Below are positions 1 through 10,831 of a stretch of DNA of 64,000 bases, one piece after another. The DNA lies in assembly GCF_026914265.1 (NCBI RefSeq), contig NC_069135.1, forward strand, positions 18,261,548 through 18,325,547, written 5' to 3'. Both the position numbers and the translations under genes were made by a program. Numbering within the stretch: position 1 is the first letter of the stretch; the number at the start of each line of letters is the position of its first letter. Under the pieces are notes generated by a model. The model had not been told where the DNA came from, did not search any database, and worked only from the letters and a program-made list of their open reading frames with translations. This stretch comes from Mya arenaria (taxonomy: Eukaryota > Mollusca > Bivalvia > Myida > Myidae).

Positions 1-10
1 GAGAGGCTTC

Positions 11-682
11 ATGTCTGAAGAAGGTGTTGGCCAACTTACGACGTTAACCGAAATGGCATTACAAGGACATAATGCGGAGGATATGTGGGACATAGATGGT
101 GGATGTTATGTAGCACATAAAAGGAAAATTGATGAGGCAGCCAGGGCTATTAACCAAGTGAGAGAACGTAAACGTTTTAAAACGTCTTTTGAACTGGCAA
201 CGTTACGTATATGGCAAGACTGGTGTGTAAATGAACTGGATAAACAGGACGATAGAAAAGTGTTATGGACTGAGGATGAGGCTGGCAATAGTGGAAAAAC
301 ATTCCTAGCGAAATGGTTGATTGGCGTGAGAGGTGCTGCATACTTCAATGCAGGAAAGAAAGCAGACATTTATTACATGTATAACAACGAACCATACGTT
401 GTGTTTGATCTAACCAGATCTATACAGGAAGACATGGTGCCATACCATGTCATAGAGGCCTTCAAGAACGGCGTGTGGAATAACACTAAATACGGGAGCA
501 ACACGGTCGTTAAAGTGTTTGCCCCAAAGGTGCTTGTGTTGTCGAACCACCTACCATGCCTAAACAAGATGTCTCGGGACAGATGGAACATCAATCGACT
601 CTGCGAGGATGGCGACTGGTACAGCCACGACGGCAAGGCTGCATGTCAGTGTAAACTGTGCAACAAAGACAACAACGAGTGA
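11..682 (+). pseudogene. CRESS-DNA virus Rep helicase domain (fossil part)
   Basis: The frame is open to the window's left edge, so the codon at 11 is probably not the true start and the replication-initiator endonuclease domain lies outside. Visible superfamily-3 helicase motifs, counted from the codon at 11, are Walker A GNSGKT at residues 92-97, a Walker B-like YVVFDL at 129-134, and a motif C-like VLVLSNH at 174-180. In the virus family this domain unwinds DNA during rolling-circle replication. It is treated here as part of an old virus copy. Assignment to CRESS Rep is firm; the family within that group is open. Confidence 0.8.
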
Positions 683-825
683 ATCATTTCTATGTACATT
701 TATTGAATACATATTTACAAATCAGTGCATGTCATGTTATATATATTCCCGAACCTAACCCTAAATAACCCTTTCCTTTCTTGTTAAGGTGTCCACACTG
801 ACGGGTGGTTGTGTTAGTCAGTCGA

Positions 826-1605
826 TTAAACGTCCAATTGTCGGGACTCTCCCTTGAATTTCACAATTGCTGTGCTCCATGTCTTGATGAGAACGGCGAA
901 CTTGTTCGGGTTAAGTATGCTCATCTTAATGGATGATGAAACATTCGGAAATGTTCGAATTTTGTCTGGATGCGATATAGCGTCGCAATCCCACCATGGG
1001 TTGTCATGTTTTGCACTTCTGTAATTCGAGAACGTAGTGGAAATAGTCGCAGTTCCAATCTCCTGTGCAAAACGGGGAGTAACCTTCCTCCTTATAGTCC
1101 GACCAGGTAACCATCTCTGAAACTTGCAGTTCACTTGAGCTGATATCTTCTGGAATGATGATGCTTGTTGGTCAATAGCTGAATCATCCGGGTCATAGGC
1201 CATATGTACCTCCAGGGGTTCAACGTCTGTTCAATTTAGGTCACCATAATCGGCCAGGTATAAGTTAGCCTGAAATCCGGTGAATTTACACTGTTCGTAC
1301 TGTCTAAGTTGAGCCCTGAAGATCGACCATATCTCGTTCTTCCCGAAGAACGTATTCACAGGTAACGCAATAATAACATTACGTCTAGCACCAGGGTCAA
1401 CAGTGATGAAATCGTGTGGGATACTCCTGTAGAACTCCGTTTTAACCCGTCGGAAGAGGGCACTGAATCCTCGGGCCCTTCTTCTGTATCGGCGTCGTAT
1501 GGGTCGGCGACGTAGGTATGTTCTCTTACGTCGAAAGGATGTAGTTCGCCGTCTTTTAATCGAACGCTTAGGCGCCGTCGGGCGATTCGGGTTAAGTATG
1601 CTCAT
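826..1605 (-). pseudogene. CRESS-DNA virus capsid-like region (fossil part)
   Basis: Open frames on - carry a strongly basic N-terminal tract rich in RRR and RRY runs, followed by beta-rich sequence, as in circovirus-type capsid proteins whose basic arm binds DNA. The region converges with Rep across about 140 bp. It looks broken. Capsid identity rests on the basic arm, the size and the position opposite Rep, because capsids of these viruses are poorly conserved. Confidence 0.65.
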
Positions 1606-1765
1606 CTTAATGGATGATGAAACAGATACCAGATCTGTGAAGACAGATACCATGATGGATGATTGAATTAAAGAACAATCTAAATATTGACATTTAAATA
1701 TGACAGCCTGGTGTCCATATAAAAGGGTACACCTGAATAACATGAATATACATGTTCGCGGCATA

Positions 1766-2613
1766 CAAATGGAAAGTATATGATTGTTAATATTACTATC
1801 ACTTTGTTGTTGTTTTTTATATATGATTTAACCTTAATGTTAGTGAACTAAAATCAATTATAAGTACTTGTGTATATTGATATATGGTACTTAATTTCTT
1901 ACAAATTCAACAGGGAGGCGGATAAAATGACACAAAACTGCATTGAAGTGATCCACCAATATCAAGGTATATTGATAGAAAACATTTTAGTTTTACAGTC
2001 TCACAGTATAAAATATAATATTAAATAGAATATAATTATATGTAGGAAGTATGTTCTCAATTTTTAATAGTATATCCAGCCTTCTAAGAAAGGTGTTCTT
2101 CTCACATTTTTCTAAAAGCACCTCCAATGTTGTTGTTTTTCAAAAACTATTATTGTTTTTTTTAAAAATTGCTAATATTTACATCTGTTTTCCTTTACTT
2201 TTTTCACGGGGTTAAAAGCAGATAAATGAGTCTTTTAATCAATTTGATATTTTGGTAAGAAAATATAAATATTTCTGCCTTTCTAATAATATTATCATAA
2301 AAGTTTCATATGTTGTTTTGATGAGACTATCAAATACAGGTATAGGACGTGAATAAAAAAAGCCTTAATTGCCAATATTTTAATATTATTGTTTAATTCC
2401 AATGTGATTTAGAACTAGATATACTATCATCAATTAAGAAAAAAAACATCGTTCTTATATCATCCTTCAATTGCATCAATGGCATTGGATTTTACAGGAA
2501 AAAAAAACTGCCATTATTCTTTTTTTTTCTAAAATTCTTTATCTTTTCCATGAACGTTTGGTACCAAATCATAAATAATAAGTATTTATATATTGTTTTT
2601 GTTTCATTTCCAG
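1766..2613 (+). repeat. Segmental duplicate of the 5042-6157 block
   Basis: From about 1766 the sequence matches 5042-5500 and then 5560-6157 (for example 'acaaatggaaagtatatgat' and the acttgtgtatattgatatat stretch), but the terminal exon found at 5148-5197 is missing. No complete exon is seen in this copy. It also marks the right border of the virus fossil. Confidence 0.7.
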
Positions 2614-2882
2614 TTGGTTTGGATCGAATTGAGTGCTTTTGGAATTTTGCGGCTGGAAGATTCCAGCGAGCCAGTCAACTTAGAGAAAACCATTATATGA
2701 ACATGTAAAATTAAAGAAAATAGCTTGTTTCATTTCCAGTTGGTTTGGATTGCATTAAGAATGCTTTTGGAATTTTGCGGCTGGAAGATTCCAGCGAGCC
2801 AGTCAACTTAGAGGAGTTGTTCAGAAGAAGGGTAATCATCAAATCATTATATGATCATGTAAAATTAAAGAAATTAGCTTGA
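2614..2882 (+). CDS. A-type exons, copies A1 (degenerate) and A2 (intact)
   Basis: Two tandem copies of a small exon follow the acceptor 'tttcatttccag'. A2 (2740-2882) enters in phase 1 and reads VGLDCIKNAFGILRLED.., then a VNLEELFRRR segment, then VIIKSLYDHVKLKKLA and a stop. A1 (from 2614) has small deletions and no full frame. The stop is kept in the four best copies of this exon, so it may be a terminal coding exon. A potential donor (gtaatc) after RRR would give a shorter form ending in phase 0. The protein family is not recognised; the segment is amphipathic and charged. Confidence 0.45.
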
Positions 2883-3130
2883 ACTTTAGGGGCGCAAACT
2901 ATATTGACCAAAGCCTTGAATATGCATTATGGTGTATGATCATGTTATTGTCTCACTTTGAGGAAGTGAGGGTACCTGTACTTGCCCTTAAACTTGACTT
3001 GGAGGTTAAGAACTTATACGCAAAAAATCCTTAAGGAACTGAAACTACTAAGTTTCCTTAAAAGAAGACGAATTGACTTTGTGATAGGTGTAAAAAAACA
3101 ATACTACTTAAGTGCCACACCTTTTTTCAG

Positions 3131-3407
3131 CATAAAGGATGTTGCATTTGCAATCAGAAGATTTTTAAGGCTTCAACAAGAAAAGTGTGAAGAAAAGGAG
3201 ACCATGGTCAACATGGAAGATAAGACAAATTAAATCAATTCAATTTTCTGTTACAAACTACTTATTTGGACTGTTATCATGTCTTAACAATGCTACTTAA
3301 GTGCCACACCTTTTTCAGCATAAAGGATATTGCATTCGCAGTAAGGAGGTTTATAAGACAACAAATAGACAAGTGCGAAGAAAGGGAAGACATGGTCAAC
3401 ATGAAAA
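3131..3407 (+). CDS. B-type exons, copies B1 and B2
   Basis: B1 (3131-3219) and B2 (3319-3407) are 89-nt exons after 'cctttt(tt)cag'. Each enters in phase 2 and leaves in phase 1. They read IKD[VI]AFA[IV]RRF.., then a KCEE segment, then MVNM[EK]. B2 has a good donor (gtaaga); B1 has gataag where the donor should be, so it is probably dead as an internal exon. If the donor is skipped, both frames run to a stop five or six codons on. The family is not recognised. Predicted shape is a short amphipathic helix followed by a charged linker. Confidence 0.45.
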
Positions 3408-3749
3408 GTAAGACAAATTAAATGTGTTCAACCTACACCTTTTATTTCTTATTTTGCCCCATCAAAGGATTGCACAATAATACATTGTTCAACTTTGATC
3501 AGCAGATTAACACTAGAGATTCATTTCTCTTCTTGATTACCGTCCACATGGTAAAATTTAAGACTTAATATATATCGAATGAAGATGTAAAAGTAATGTA
3601 TAGTATTATTTTTTGTGTGCTATAGTTTCAGATAACTTATACGCCGTGACGCAATGCATGTTTTAAGGTATATTTATTAAGAGATTGTATATATGTTGTA
3701 TTATTGATATTATGGATATCAAAAGCAACAAGCTAATTAACTACAGCGC

Positions 3750-4100
3750 TTAAAGCTGCACTCTCAGTTTTTTCCAACTTTTTTATTTTTTGTCTTGGAA
3801 AGAGCAAATTTTGTGTAGATACCTGCAAAAAATTATTTAAGATTGCTGACAAAATATCAGATCGTAGATTTTTATATTTTGTTTGAAAATTAATGTTTTA
3901 TGGCTTAAACCGGTACTTACGTTTTAAGAAAAATGCATAAAACATCAATTTTTGAACTTAAATATAAAAATCTGCGATATGATTTTTTCAGCAGTCTTAT
4001 ATAAATGGTTTCTACAGATAATTGCCAAAACTGGCTTGTTACAAGACAAAAAATAAAAAAAAGTTGTCAAAACGTTCAATCTATGAGAGAGCAGCCTTAA
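3750..4100. mobile_element. TTAA-flanked palindromic MITE, copy 1
   Basis: A fold-back element has terminal inverted repeats starting TTAAAGCTGCACTCTCA, mirrored at the right end as TGAGAGAGCAGCCTTAA. The interior is itself nearly palindromic: 'gcataaaacatcaatttttg' has an inverted partner. The second copy is at 38436-38804. TTAA at both ends suggests the TTAA target preference of piggyBac-type or Kolobok-type transposases. No coding capacity is seen. Confidence 0.7.
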
Positions 4101-4167
4101 ACTCTTGAGTCTTACTGTGCCACTTATATCAATTAAAGAAATTCATGAGTAGCTTGGGTAAATATAC

Positions 4168-4285
4168 TAGGGATGCAATCCAATGGCAAAATTGCTAATA
4201 ATGTATTCGGAAATTCTTTCAATCGAATATTCTAATATACAATTACCAAATTGAATCTTTTAAAAGTTGTTGTAAATTATTAAAA
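4168..4285 (-). mobile_element. Fragment of the 'tagggatgcaaacgaat' hAT MITE
   Basis: From 'tagggatgcaatccaatggc' the sequence matches, in reverse orientation, the right end of the intact MITE at 32975-33492, including the shared words 'attctttc.atcgaatattc' and 'attgaatctttaaaag'. It is a diverged, truncated copy. Confidence 0.6.
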
Positions 4286-4557
4286 TTGTCCTTTCTTGCT
4301 GCCAAGGTCTTAAAAGCCCTTCTTTTTCGTGTCAGTACACGCGACAAATCCGGATTCTTCCCTAAATTATTTCATCTTACTGCTTTCAAATACAGTCTTC
4401 ATGACCTTAATTTACTAATTGATTCCTATATACCTTTTTTAAGATATTTCTTGTTTATGTTCACTTTCAACTTTGTCATTATATGACTGTATACACTAAC
4501 ACCTAACTGTAATTTTTTGAGCAATTCAAACTTAACAGGATGAATAAATCTAACTAG

Positions 4558-5197
4558 GTGCAAGATGAGAGAGAAGGGGAAGAAGAAGAGGAAGAAGAAG
4601 TAGCGGAAACCAACGGAAGTCACTCAGAGACTACCGCAACTGAAGATTCAGAGGATTCGGAGGATGGACAGGAAGTGCAGGAATTTAGTAAGTTAATGTA
4701 GGATTGGACTTTTTAAGTGTGGTATTTTTCTTACTGACAACACTAAAGGCTAAATAAAGGAAAATCATGCCTATGAGAAATGAACACTGTCTGCATAAGG
4801 TGAAACCTTGATGGGACTGCAAAACCTGGTAGATTAATTTAAATGTAAATTATGGCCTTTTAAATTTGATTGTTTCACCCACTGATGCAAAAACCTTTAT
4901 ACAGAGTGCTCAGTTACCGAGATATGTTTATATTGTATTTGTAATAGCAAAAAAATCTCCAGAAAATTACTTTCACTGTTTAAAAAACTGTGCATGATTT
5001 TACATTGTAGATCTCAGGTGGAATAGTTGCAAAAGTACAAATGTATACAAATGGAAAGTATATGATTTTTAATATTACTATTATTTACTATGATTTTGTT
5101 GTTGTTTTTTATATATGATTTAACTTTAATGTTTATTTCTTTTACAGACCATCAAAAGACTGCGCGATGGCGACAACTAGATGCCAAAGTCGATTGA
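4558..5197 (+). CDS. Last two exons of a gene with an acidic C-terminus
   Basis: Exon 4558-4687 follows 'ctaactag' and encodes an acidic segment (VQDEREG, a run of seven Glu, then SEDSEDGQEVQEF), ending in phase 1 at gtaagt. Exon 5148-5197 follows 'ttcttttacag' and completes the frame with NHQKTARWRQLDAKVD and a stop. An AATAAA signal lies about 220 bp downstream. Upstream exons are not identified; whether the A/B exons belong to the same gene is unknown. The acidic run gives no function by itself. Two matching splice signals, a kept frame and a poly(A) signal make it likely to be a real gene end. Confidence 0.55.
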
Positions 5198-5415
5198 TAG
5201 ACCAAGATTTATAATGTTTTAAAAATTGATTTTGATTATTGATAATTCTAATTCTATTTGTAATTTGAAACTCAATGAATCATTCCTTTTAGACAATATT
5301 AACCTCATTGTACACTTTGTGTTCGTATATGTGTTGACTATGTGCCTAAAGCCTCGTTATACTTAGCACTTATAATATCCTCATGTTTGTAAACTCTGTT
5401 TGCATTGAGTGTATG

Positions 5416-5421
5416 AATAAA
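5416..5421 (+). terminator. Poly(A) signal AATAAA
   Basis: A canonical hexamer lies 219 bp after the stop of the acidic-tail gene, in AT-rich 3' flank. Confidence 0.5.
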
Positions 5422-5753
5422 CATTTAACTTTGAATCAATTATAAGTACTTGTGTATATTGATATATGGTACTTATTTTATTACAAATTCAACAGTGTCA
5501 TGACATGGCAAGGAAATATAAAAAAAAATGCTCCTTCGAATGATTCAGGTTTAAAGTTAGAAGAAAACATTTTAGTTTTACAGTTTCACAGTATGAACTA
5601 TATCTTTAAATAGGCTCCTATTAAGAAAGGTGTTCTTACTTCTCACATTTTTCTAAAAACACCTCCAATGTTCAAAAACTCTATTATTGATTGTTTTTGT
5701 TAAGATTGATAATCTGTACATCCGATTTCCTTTATTGTTTCTTTTTCACGTAG

Positions 5754-5800
5754 GTAGTCAAAAGCACCTATACGAGTCTTTTAATCAATTTGATATTTTG
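5754..5800 (+). CDS. Candidate small exon SQKHLYESFNQFDIL
   Basis: A 47-nt stretch between 'tttttcacgtag' and 'gtaagaaa' keeps an open frame (phase 1 in, phase 0 out). The older duplicate near 2205-2253 has lost the acceptor and the frame. It could be an internal exon of the duplicated gene, or chance. Confidence 0.25.
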
Positions 5801-6157
5801 GTAAGAAAATATAAATATTTCTGCCTTTCTAATAATATTATCATAAAAGCTTCAAATGTTGTATTGATGAGACTATCAAATACAGGTATAGGACGTGAAT
5901 AAAGAAAAGCCTTAATTGCCGATATTTTAATATTATTGTTTAATTCCAATGTGATTTAGAACTAGATATACTATCATCAATTAAGAAAAAAAAAATCGTT
6001 CATATCATTATTCAATTGCATCAATGGCATTGGATTTTAAACGACAAAAAAGCTGCCATTATTCTTTTTTTTCTAAAATTCTTTATCTTTTCCATGAACG
6101 TTTGGTACCAAATCATAAATAATAAGTATTTATATATTGTTTTTGTTTCATTTCCAG

Positions 6158-6643
6158 TTGGTTTGGATCGAATTGAGAGTGCTTTTGGAATTTTGCGGCT
6201 GGAAGATTCCAGCGAGCCAGTCAACTTAGAGGAGTTGTTCAGAAGAAGGGTAATCATCAAATCATTATATGAACATGTAAAATTAAAGAAAATAGCTTGA
6301 ATTTATATATTGTTTTTGTTTCATTTCCAGTTGGTTTGGATTGCATTAAGAATGCTTTTGGAATTTTGCGGCTGGAAGATACCAGCGAGCCAGTCAACTT
6401 AGAGTTATTCAGAAGAAGGGTAATCATCAAACCATTATATAAACATGTAAAATTAAAGAAAATAGCTTGAATTTATATATTATTTTTGTTTCATTTCCAG
6501 TTGGTTTAGGATGCATTGAACGGGCGTTAAAAATTCATCACTTGGAAGATACAAGGAAGGTCATAAACTTGGAGGAGATATGTAGGGAAAGGGTAATCAT
6601 CGAATCATTATATGATCATGTAAAATTAAAGAAATTAGCTTGA
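6158..6643 (+). CDS. A-type exons A3, A4, A5 in tight tandem
   Basis: Three intact copies start after identical 'tttcatttccag' acceptors at 6158, 6331 and 6501, about 170 bp apart, each with its own short intron remnant. All enter in phase 1 and end with the same type of tail (VII[KE][SP]LY[EKD]HVKLKK[IL]A, stop at 6300, 6470 and 6643). A4 lacks one codon in frame. A5 has diverged most (GLGCIERALKIHHLEDTRK), with many amino-acid changes but an unbroken frame, which suggests selection on the frame. Phase matches the exit of B exons, so a B-to-A join stays in frame. Function unknown. Confidence 0.5.
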
Positions 6644-7016
6644 TCTTTAGGGGCGCAAAATATATTGACCAAAGCCTTGAATATGCTTTATGGTGTATGA
6701 TCATGTTAATGTCTCACTTTGAGGAAGTGAGGGTACCTGTACTTGCCCTTAAACTTGACTTGGAGGTTAAGAACTTATACGCAAAAAATCCTTAAGGAAC
6801 TGAAACTACTAAGTTTCCTTAAAAGAAGACGAATTGACTTTGTGATAGGTGTAAAAATATGCTGCCATTAAATTTTGAAAGCATGGAATCAGAGGTCTAG
6901 TAATTTGTATGTTTATAAATGAGTTCAATTATTAGCCATTCAATTCTGTTACAAACTACTTATTTGGACTGTTATCATGTCTTAACAATGCTACTTAAGT
7001 GCCACACCTTTTTCAG

Positions 7017-7105
7017 CATAAAGGATATTGCATTCGCAGTAAGGAGGTTTATAAGACAACAAATAGACAAGTGCGAAGAAAGGGAAGACATGGTCAACAT
7101 GGAAA
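7017..7105 (+). CDS. B-type exon B3
   Basis: Intact 89-nt exon (phase 2 in, phase 1 out) after 'ccttttttcag'-like tract and before gtaaga. It reads IKDIAFAVRRFIRQQIDK and then a CEEREDMVNME segment. It is nearly identical to B2, showing recent block duplication. Confidence 0.5.
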
Positions 7106-7620
7106 GTAAGACAAATTAAATGTGTTCAACCTACACCTTTTATTTCTTATTTTGCCCCATTAAAGGATTGCACAATAATACATTGTTCAACTTTATAGGC
7201 AGGTTGATTTTGATCAGCAGATTAACACTAGAGATTCATTTCTCTTCTTGATTACCGTCCACATGGTAAAATTTAAGACTTAATATATATCGAATGAAGA
7301 TGTAAAAGTAATGTATAGTATTATTTTTTGTGTGCTATAGTTTCTGATAACTTATACGCCGAGATGCAATGCATGTTTTAAGGTATATTTATTAAGAGAT
7401 TGTATATATGTTGTATTATTGAGACTTTTATCAACTATTATATTTATGTATAGGACGTCAACATGCTACCATTAATGATGAAAGCATGAAATCAGAGGTC
7501 TAGTAATTTGTATGTTTATAAATGAGTTGAATTATTAGCCATTCAATTCTGTTACAAACTACTTATTTGGACTGTTATCACGTCTTAACAATACTACTTA
7601 AGTGCCACACCTTTTTTCAG

Positions 7621-7709
7621 CATAAAGGATATTGCATTTGCAATCCGGAGATTTTTACAACTCCAACTACAAAGGTGTGAAGAAAGGGAAGACATGGTCA
7701 ACATGGAAG
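7621..7709 (+). CDS. B-type exon B4
   Basis: Intact 89-nt exon reading IKDIAFAIRRFLQLQLQRCE and then EREDMVNME, with acceptor 'cttttttcag' and donor gtaata. It differs from B3 mainly in the middle (LQLQLQR against IRQQIDK), while the flanking introns are almost identical, so variation is concentrated in the exon core. Confidence 0.5.
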
Positions 7710-8229
7710 GTAATACTAATTAAATGTGTTCAACCTACACCTTTTATTTCTTATTTTGCCCCATTAAAGGATTGCACAATAATACATTGTTCAACTTTAT
7801 AGGCAGGTTGGTTTTGATAAGCAGATTAACACTAGTGATTCATTTGTCTTCTTGATTACCGTCCACATGGTAAAATTTAAGACTTAATATATATCGAATG
7901 AAGATGTTGTAAAAGTAATGTATAGTATTATTTTTTGTGTGCTATAGTTTCTGATAACTTATACGCCGAGATGCAATGCATGTTTTAAGGTATATTTATT
8001 AAGAGATTGTATATATGTTGTATTATTGAGACTTTTATCAACTATTATATTTATGTATAGGACGTCAACATGCTACCATTAATGATTTGAAAGCATGGAA
8101 TCAGAGGTCTAGTAATTTGTATGTTTATAAATGAGTTGAATTATTAGCCATTCAATTCTGTTACAAACTACTTATTTGGACTGTTATCATGTCTTAACAA
8201 TACTACTTAAGTGCCACACCTTTTTTCAG

Positions 8230-8321
8230 CATCATAAAGGATATTGCATTTGCCATCAGGCAGTTTGTGCGGCAACAACAGCCAAAATGCAACAACATAG
8301 AGACCATGGTCAACATGGAAA
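8230..8321 (+). CDS. B-type exon B5
   Basis: Intact 92-nt exon, one codon longer at its start (IIKD). It reads IIKDIAFAIRQFVRQQQPKC and then NNIETMVNME. The donor is gtaaga. Phase is the same as in other B copies. Confidence 0.5.
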
Positions 8322-8846
8322 GTAAGACAAATTAAATGTGCTTAACCTACACCTTATTTTCTTATTTTGCCCCATCAAAGGATTGTACAATAATACATTG
8401 TTCAACTTTATAGGCAGGTTGATTTTGATCAGCAGATTAACACTAGTGATTCATTTGTCTTCTTGATTACCGTCCACATGGTAAAATTTAAGACTTAATA
8501 TATATCGAATGAAGATGTTGTAAAAGTAATGTATAGTATTATTTTTTGTGTGCTATAATTTCTGATAACATACGCCGAGATGCAATGCATGTTTTAAGGT
8601 ATATTTATTAAGTGATTGTATATATGTTGTATTATTGAGACTTTTATCAACTGTTATATTTATGTATAGGACGTCAACATGCTACCATTAATGATTTGAA
8701 AGCATGGAATCAGAGGTCTAGTAATTTGTATGTTTATAAATGAGTTGAATTATTTGCCATTCAATTCTCTGTTGCAAACTACTTATTTGGACTGTTGTCA
8801 TGTTTTAACAATACTAATAGGTGGCAACACTGCCTTTCTTTTTCAG

Positions 8847-8938
8847 TATCATAAACGATATCGCTTTAGCGATTAGGAAATTTTGAAAAAAAACAGATGA
8901 TTGTTTGTGAAGACAGGGGGGGGAGCTTGATATGGAAG
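8847..8938 (+). pseudogene. B-type exon B6, decayed
   Basis: Recognisable start (IINDIALAIRKF) and end (LDMEG, then gtaaga), with good acceptor and donor, but the centre has an in-frame stop and a G run. A sister copy at 10638-10730 (B9) shares the decay, so both derive from one already broken copy. Confidence 0.55.
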
Positions 8939-9267
8939 GTAAGACGAAATAAATTCGCTTTACCTACACTATCTTATCTAGGTTACACCGATCTTTTTAT
9001 GTCAACTGTATTCGGTCATTGTTACCAGCGGGATAAAATATTATTGTTTAAATGCTATGTGATTAAGAACTGGATATACTATGATAAATTTAGAAAAAAA
9101 AAACATTGTTCATATTATCCTTCAATTGCATCAATGGCATTGGATTTCAAACGACAAAGAAGCTGGCATTATTCGTTTGTTTCCAAAATTCTTTATCTTT
9201 TCCATGAACGTTTGGTACCAAATCATAAATAATAAGTATTTACATATTGTTTTTGTTTCATTTCCAG

Positions 9268-9410
9268 TTTGATTAGGCTGCATTGAGCGAGCATTTAAAA
9301 TCAAACACTTGGAAGATCCAAGCGAGGTCGTTAACTTGGAGGAGATATTCAGGAAAGGGTAATCATCAAACCATTATATGATTATGTAAAATTAAAAAAA
9401 AATTAGCTTG
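9268..9410 (+). pseudogene. A-type exon A6, decayed
   Basis: Same acceptor and overall sequence as A5 (LGCIERAFKIKHLED, then VVNLEEIFRK), but with a stop near the start and a one-base deletion before the RRR-equivalent position, so it cannot encode the full segment. Confidence 0.5.
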
Positions 9411-9565
9411 AACTTTAGGGGCGCAAACTATATTGACCAACACCTTGAATATGCTTTATTGTGATAGGTGAAAAATTTAAGCGATTCATTCCTCTGTTAC
9501 AAACTACTTATTTGGACTGTTATCATGTCTTAACAATACTACTTAAGTGCCACACCTTTTTTCAT

Positions 9566-9657
9566 CATCATAAAGGATATTGCCTTTGCAATTAGAAGTT
9601 TTTTGAAACACCAAATGCAAAGGTGTGAAGAAAGAGAAGATTTGGTTAACTTGGAAG
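9566..9657 (+). CDS. B-type exon B7 (acceptor lost)
   Basis: The coding part is open (IIKDIAFAIRSFLKHQMQRC, then EEREDLVNLE) and the donor gtaaga is present, but the acceptor AG has become AT ('ttttttcatcat'). It is either silenced or spliced from elsewhere. Confidence 0.35.
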
Positions 9658-10038
9658 GTAAGACAAATTAAATGTGTTCAACCTACACCTTCTTTTATTT
9701 CTTATTTTGCCCCATTAAAGGATTGCACAATAATTCATTGTTCAACTTTATAGGCAGGTTGACTTTGATCAGCAGATGAACTCGAGTGATAATAAAGGCT
9801 GTGATATCCTTGATTAAAATGAAACAGTTTTCAAAACACAAATGTGCAACCTCAAATTGATATGCAGGTTGTCACAAGTAAATGAACCCAATTGATATTT
9901 AGATGATTTTTTGCCTTTTTATGCATCACTTCCAAAAATGAGGGGTATGGTATGCTTTGTACATTTTGGTAGGTGATTAAACCAAAGCATGTTTGAAAAT
10001 AACTTGAGATTTTGCAGGACAAGCACAGTCAAGAACAG

Positions 10039-10130
10039 CATCATAAAGGATATTGCCTTTGCGATAAGGCTGTTCATAAGAAAACAAAAATCCGAATGTG
10101 AAGAAAGGGAGACCTTGGTGAACATGGAAA
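10039..10130 (+). CDS. B-type exon B8 (donor lost)
   Basis: Open frame IIKDIAFAIRLFIRKQKSEC, then EERETLVNMEN. Acceptor 'aacag' is present with unusual upstream sequence; the donor position reads ataaca instead of gtaaga. The amino-acid pattern is well kept although splice signals have decayed, so it may have been lost recently. Confidence 0.35.
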
Positions 10131-10637
10131 ATAACACAAATTACATGTGCTTAACCTACACCTTTTATTTCTTATTTTGCCCCATTAAAGGATTGCACAA
10201 TAATACATTGTTCAATTTATTGGCAGGTTGATTTTGATCAGCAGATTAACACTAGAGATTCATTTGTCTTCTTGATTACCGTCCACATGGTAAAATTTAA
10301 GACTTAATATATATCGAATGAAGATGTTGTAAAGTAATGTATAGTATTATTTTTTTGTGTGCTATAGTTTCTGATAACTTATACGCCGAGATGCAATGCA
10401 TGTTTTAAGGTGCATGTTGTATTATTGAGACTTTTATCAACTATTATAATTTATGTATAGGACGTCAACATGCTACCATTAATGATTTGAAAGCATGGAA
10501 TCAGAGGTCTAGTAATTTGTATGTTTATAAATGAGTTGAATTATTTGCCATTCAATTCTCTGTTGCAAACTACTTATTTGGACTGTTGTCATGTTTTAAC
10601 AATACTTATAGGTGGCAACACTGCCTTTCTTTTTCAG

Positions 10638-10730
10638 TATCATAAACGATATCGCTTTAGTGATTAGGAAATTTTGAAAAACAGATGATTGTTTGTGAAG
10701 ACAGGGGGGTTGGGGAGCTTGATATGGAAG
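10638..10730 (+). pseudogene. B-type exon B9, decayed
   Basis: Sister of B6 with the same loss of frame in the centre; splice signals remain. It ends the array. Confidence 0.5.
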
Positions 10731-10831
10731 GTAAGACGAAATGAATTCGCTTTACCTACACTATCTTATCAAGGTTTCACCGATCTTTTTATGTGTAATG
10801 TACTTTTATCAACTATTATATTTATGTATAG

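Larger units (their letters stand above)
1..1765. mobile_element. Endogenous CRESS-DNA virus fossil (Rep + / Cap -)
   Basis: A Rep superfamily-3 helicase region on + and an arginine-rich capsid-like region on - converge on a short spacer, the ambisense layout of circovirus-like CRESS-DNA viruses. The left end runs off the window, so the HUH nuclease half of Rep is not seen. The right edge is near 1765, where sequence duplicated in the host block (compare 5042 onward) begins. The element is broken, with at least one or two breaks, and is partial in this window. Age is uncertain: the readable motifs argue against great age. Family below CRESS level is not resolved. Confidence 0.8.
7454..10534 (+). 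repeat. C-type segment repeated downstream of B exons
   Basis: After 'tttatgtatag' a segment begins GACGTCAACATGCTACC. It reads, when joined in phase 1 to a B exon, RQHATINDLKAWNQRSS and then NLYVYK and a stop. Copies lie at 7454 (decayed), 8061-8134, 8670-8743 and 10461-10534, one after each B exon. A donor at gtctag would give a 46-nt exon leaving in phase 2. The amino-acid sequence barely varies, and so does the surrounding intron, so coding is not proven; recent duplication explains the identity equally well. Confidence 0.35.

Noticed and set aside
753-775. Telomere-like 'cctaaccctaaataaccct'
   Set aside because: Only two or three imperfect units, inside the virus fossil spacer; not a telomere.
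2614-10730. A simple A-B-A-B protein repeat made by joining exons in order
   Set aside because: Checked by phase: A exons leave in phase 0 or at a stop, B exons enter in phase 2, so A to B does not join in frame; only B to A or B to C does.
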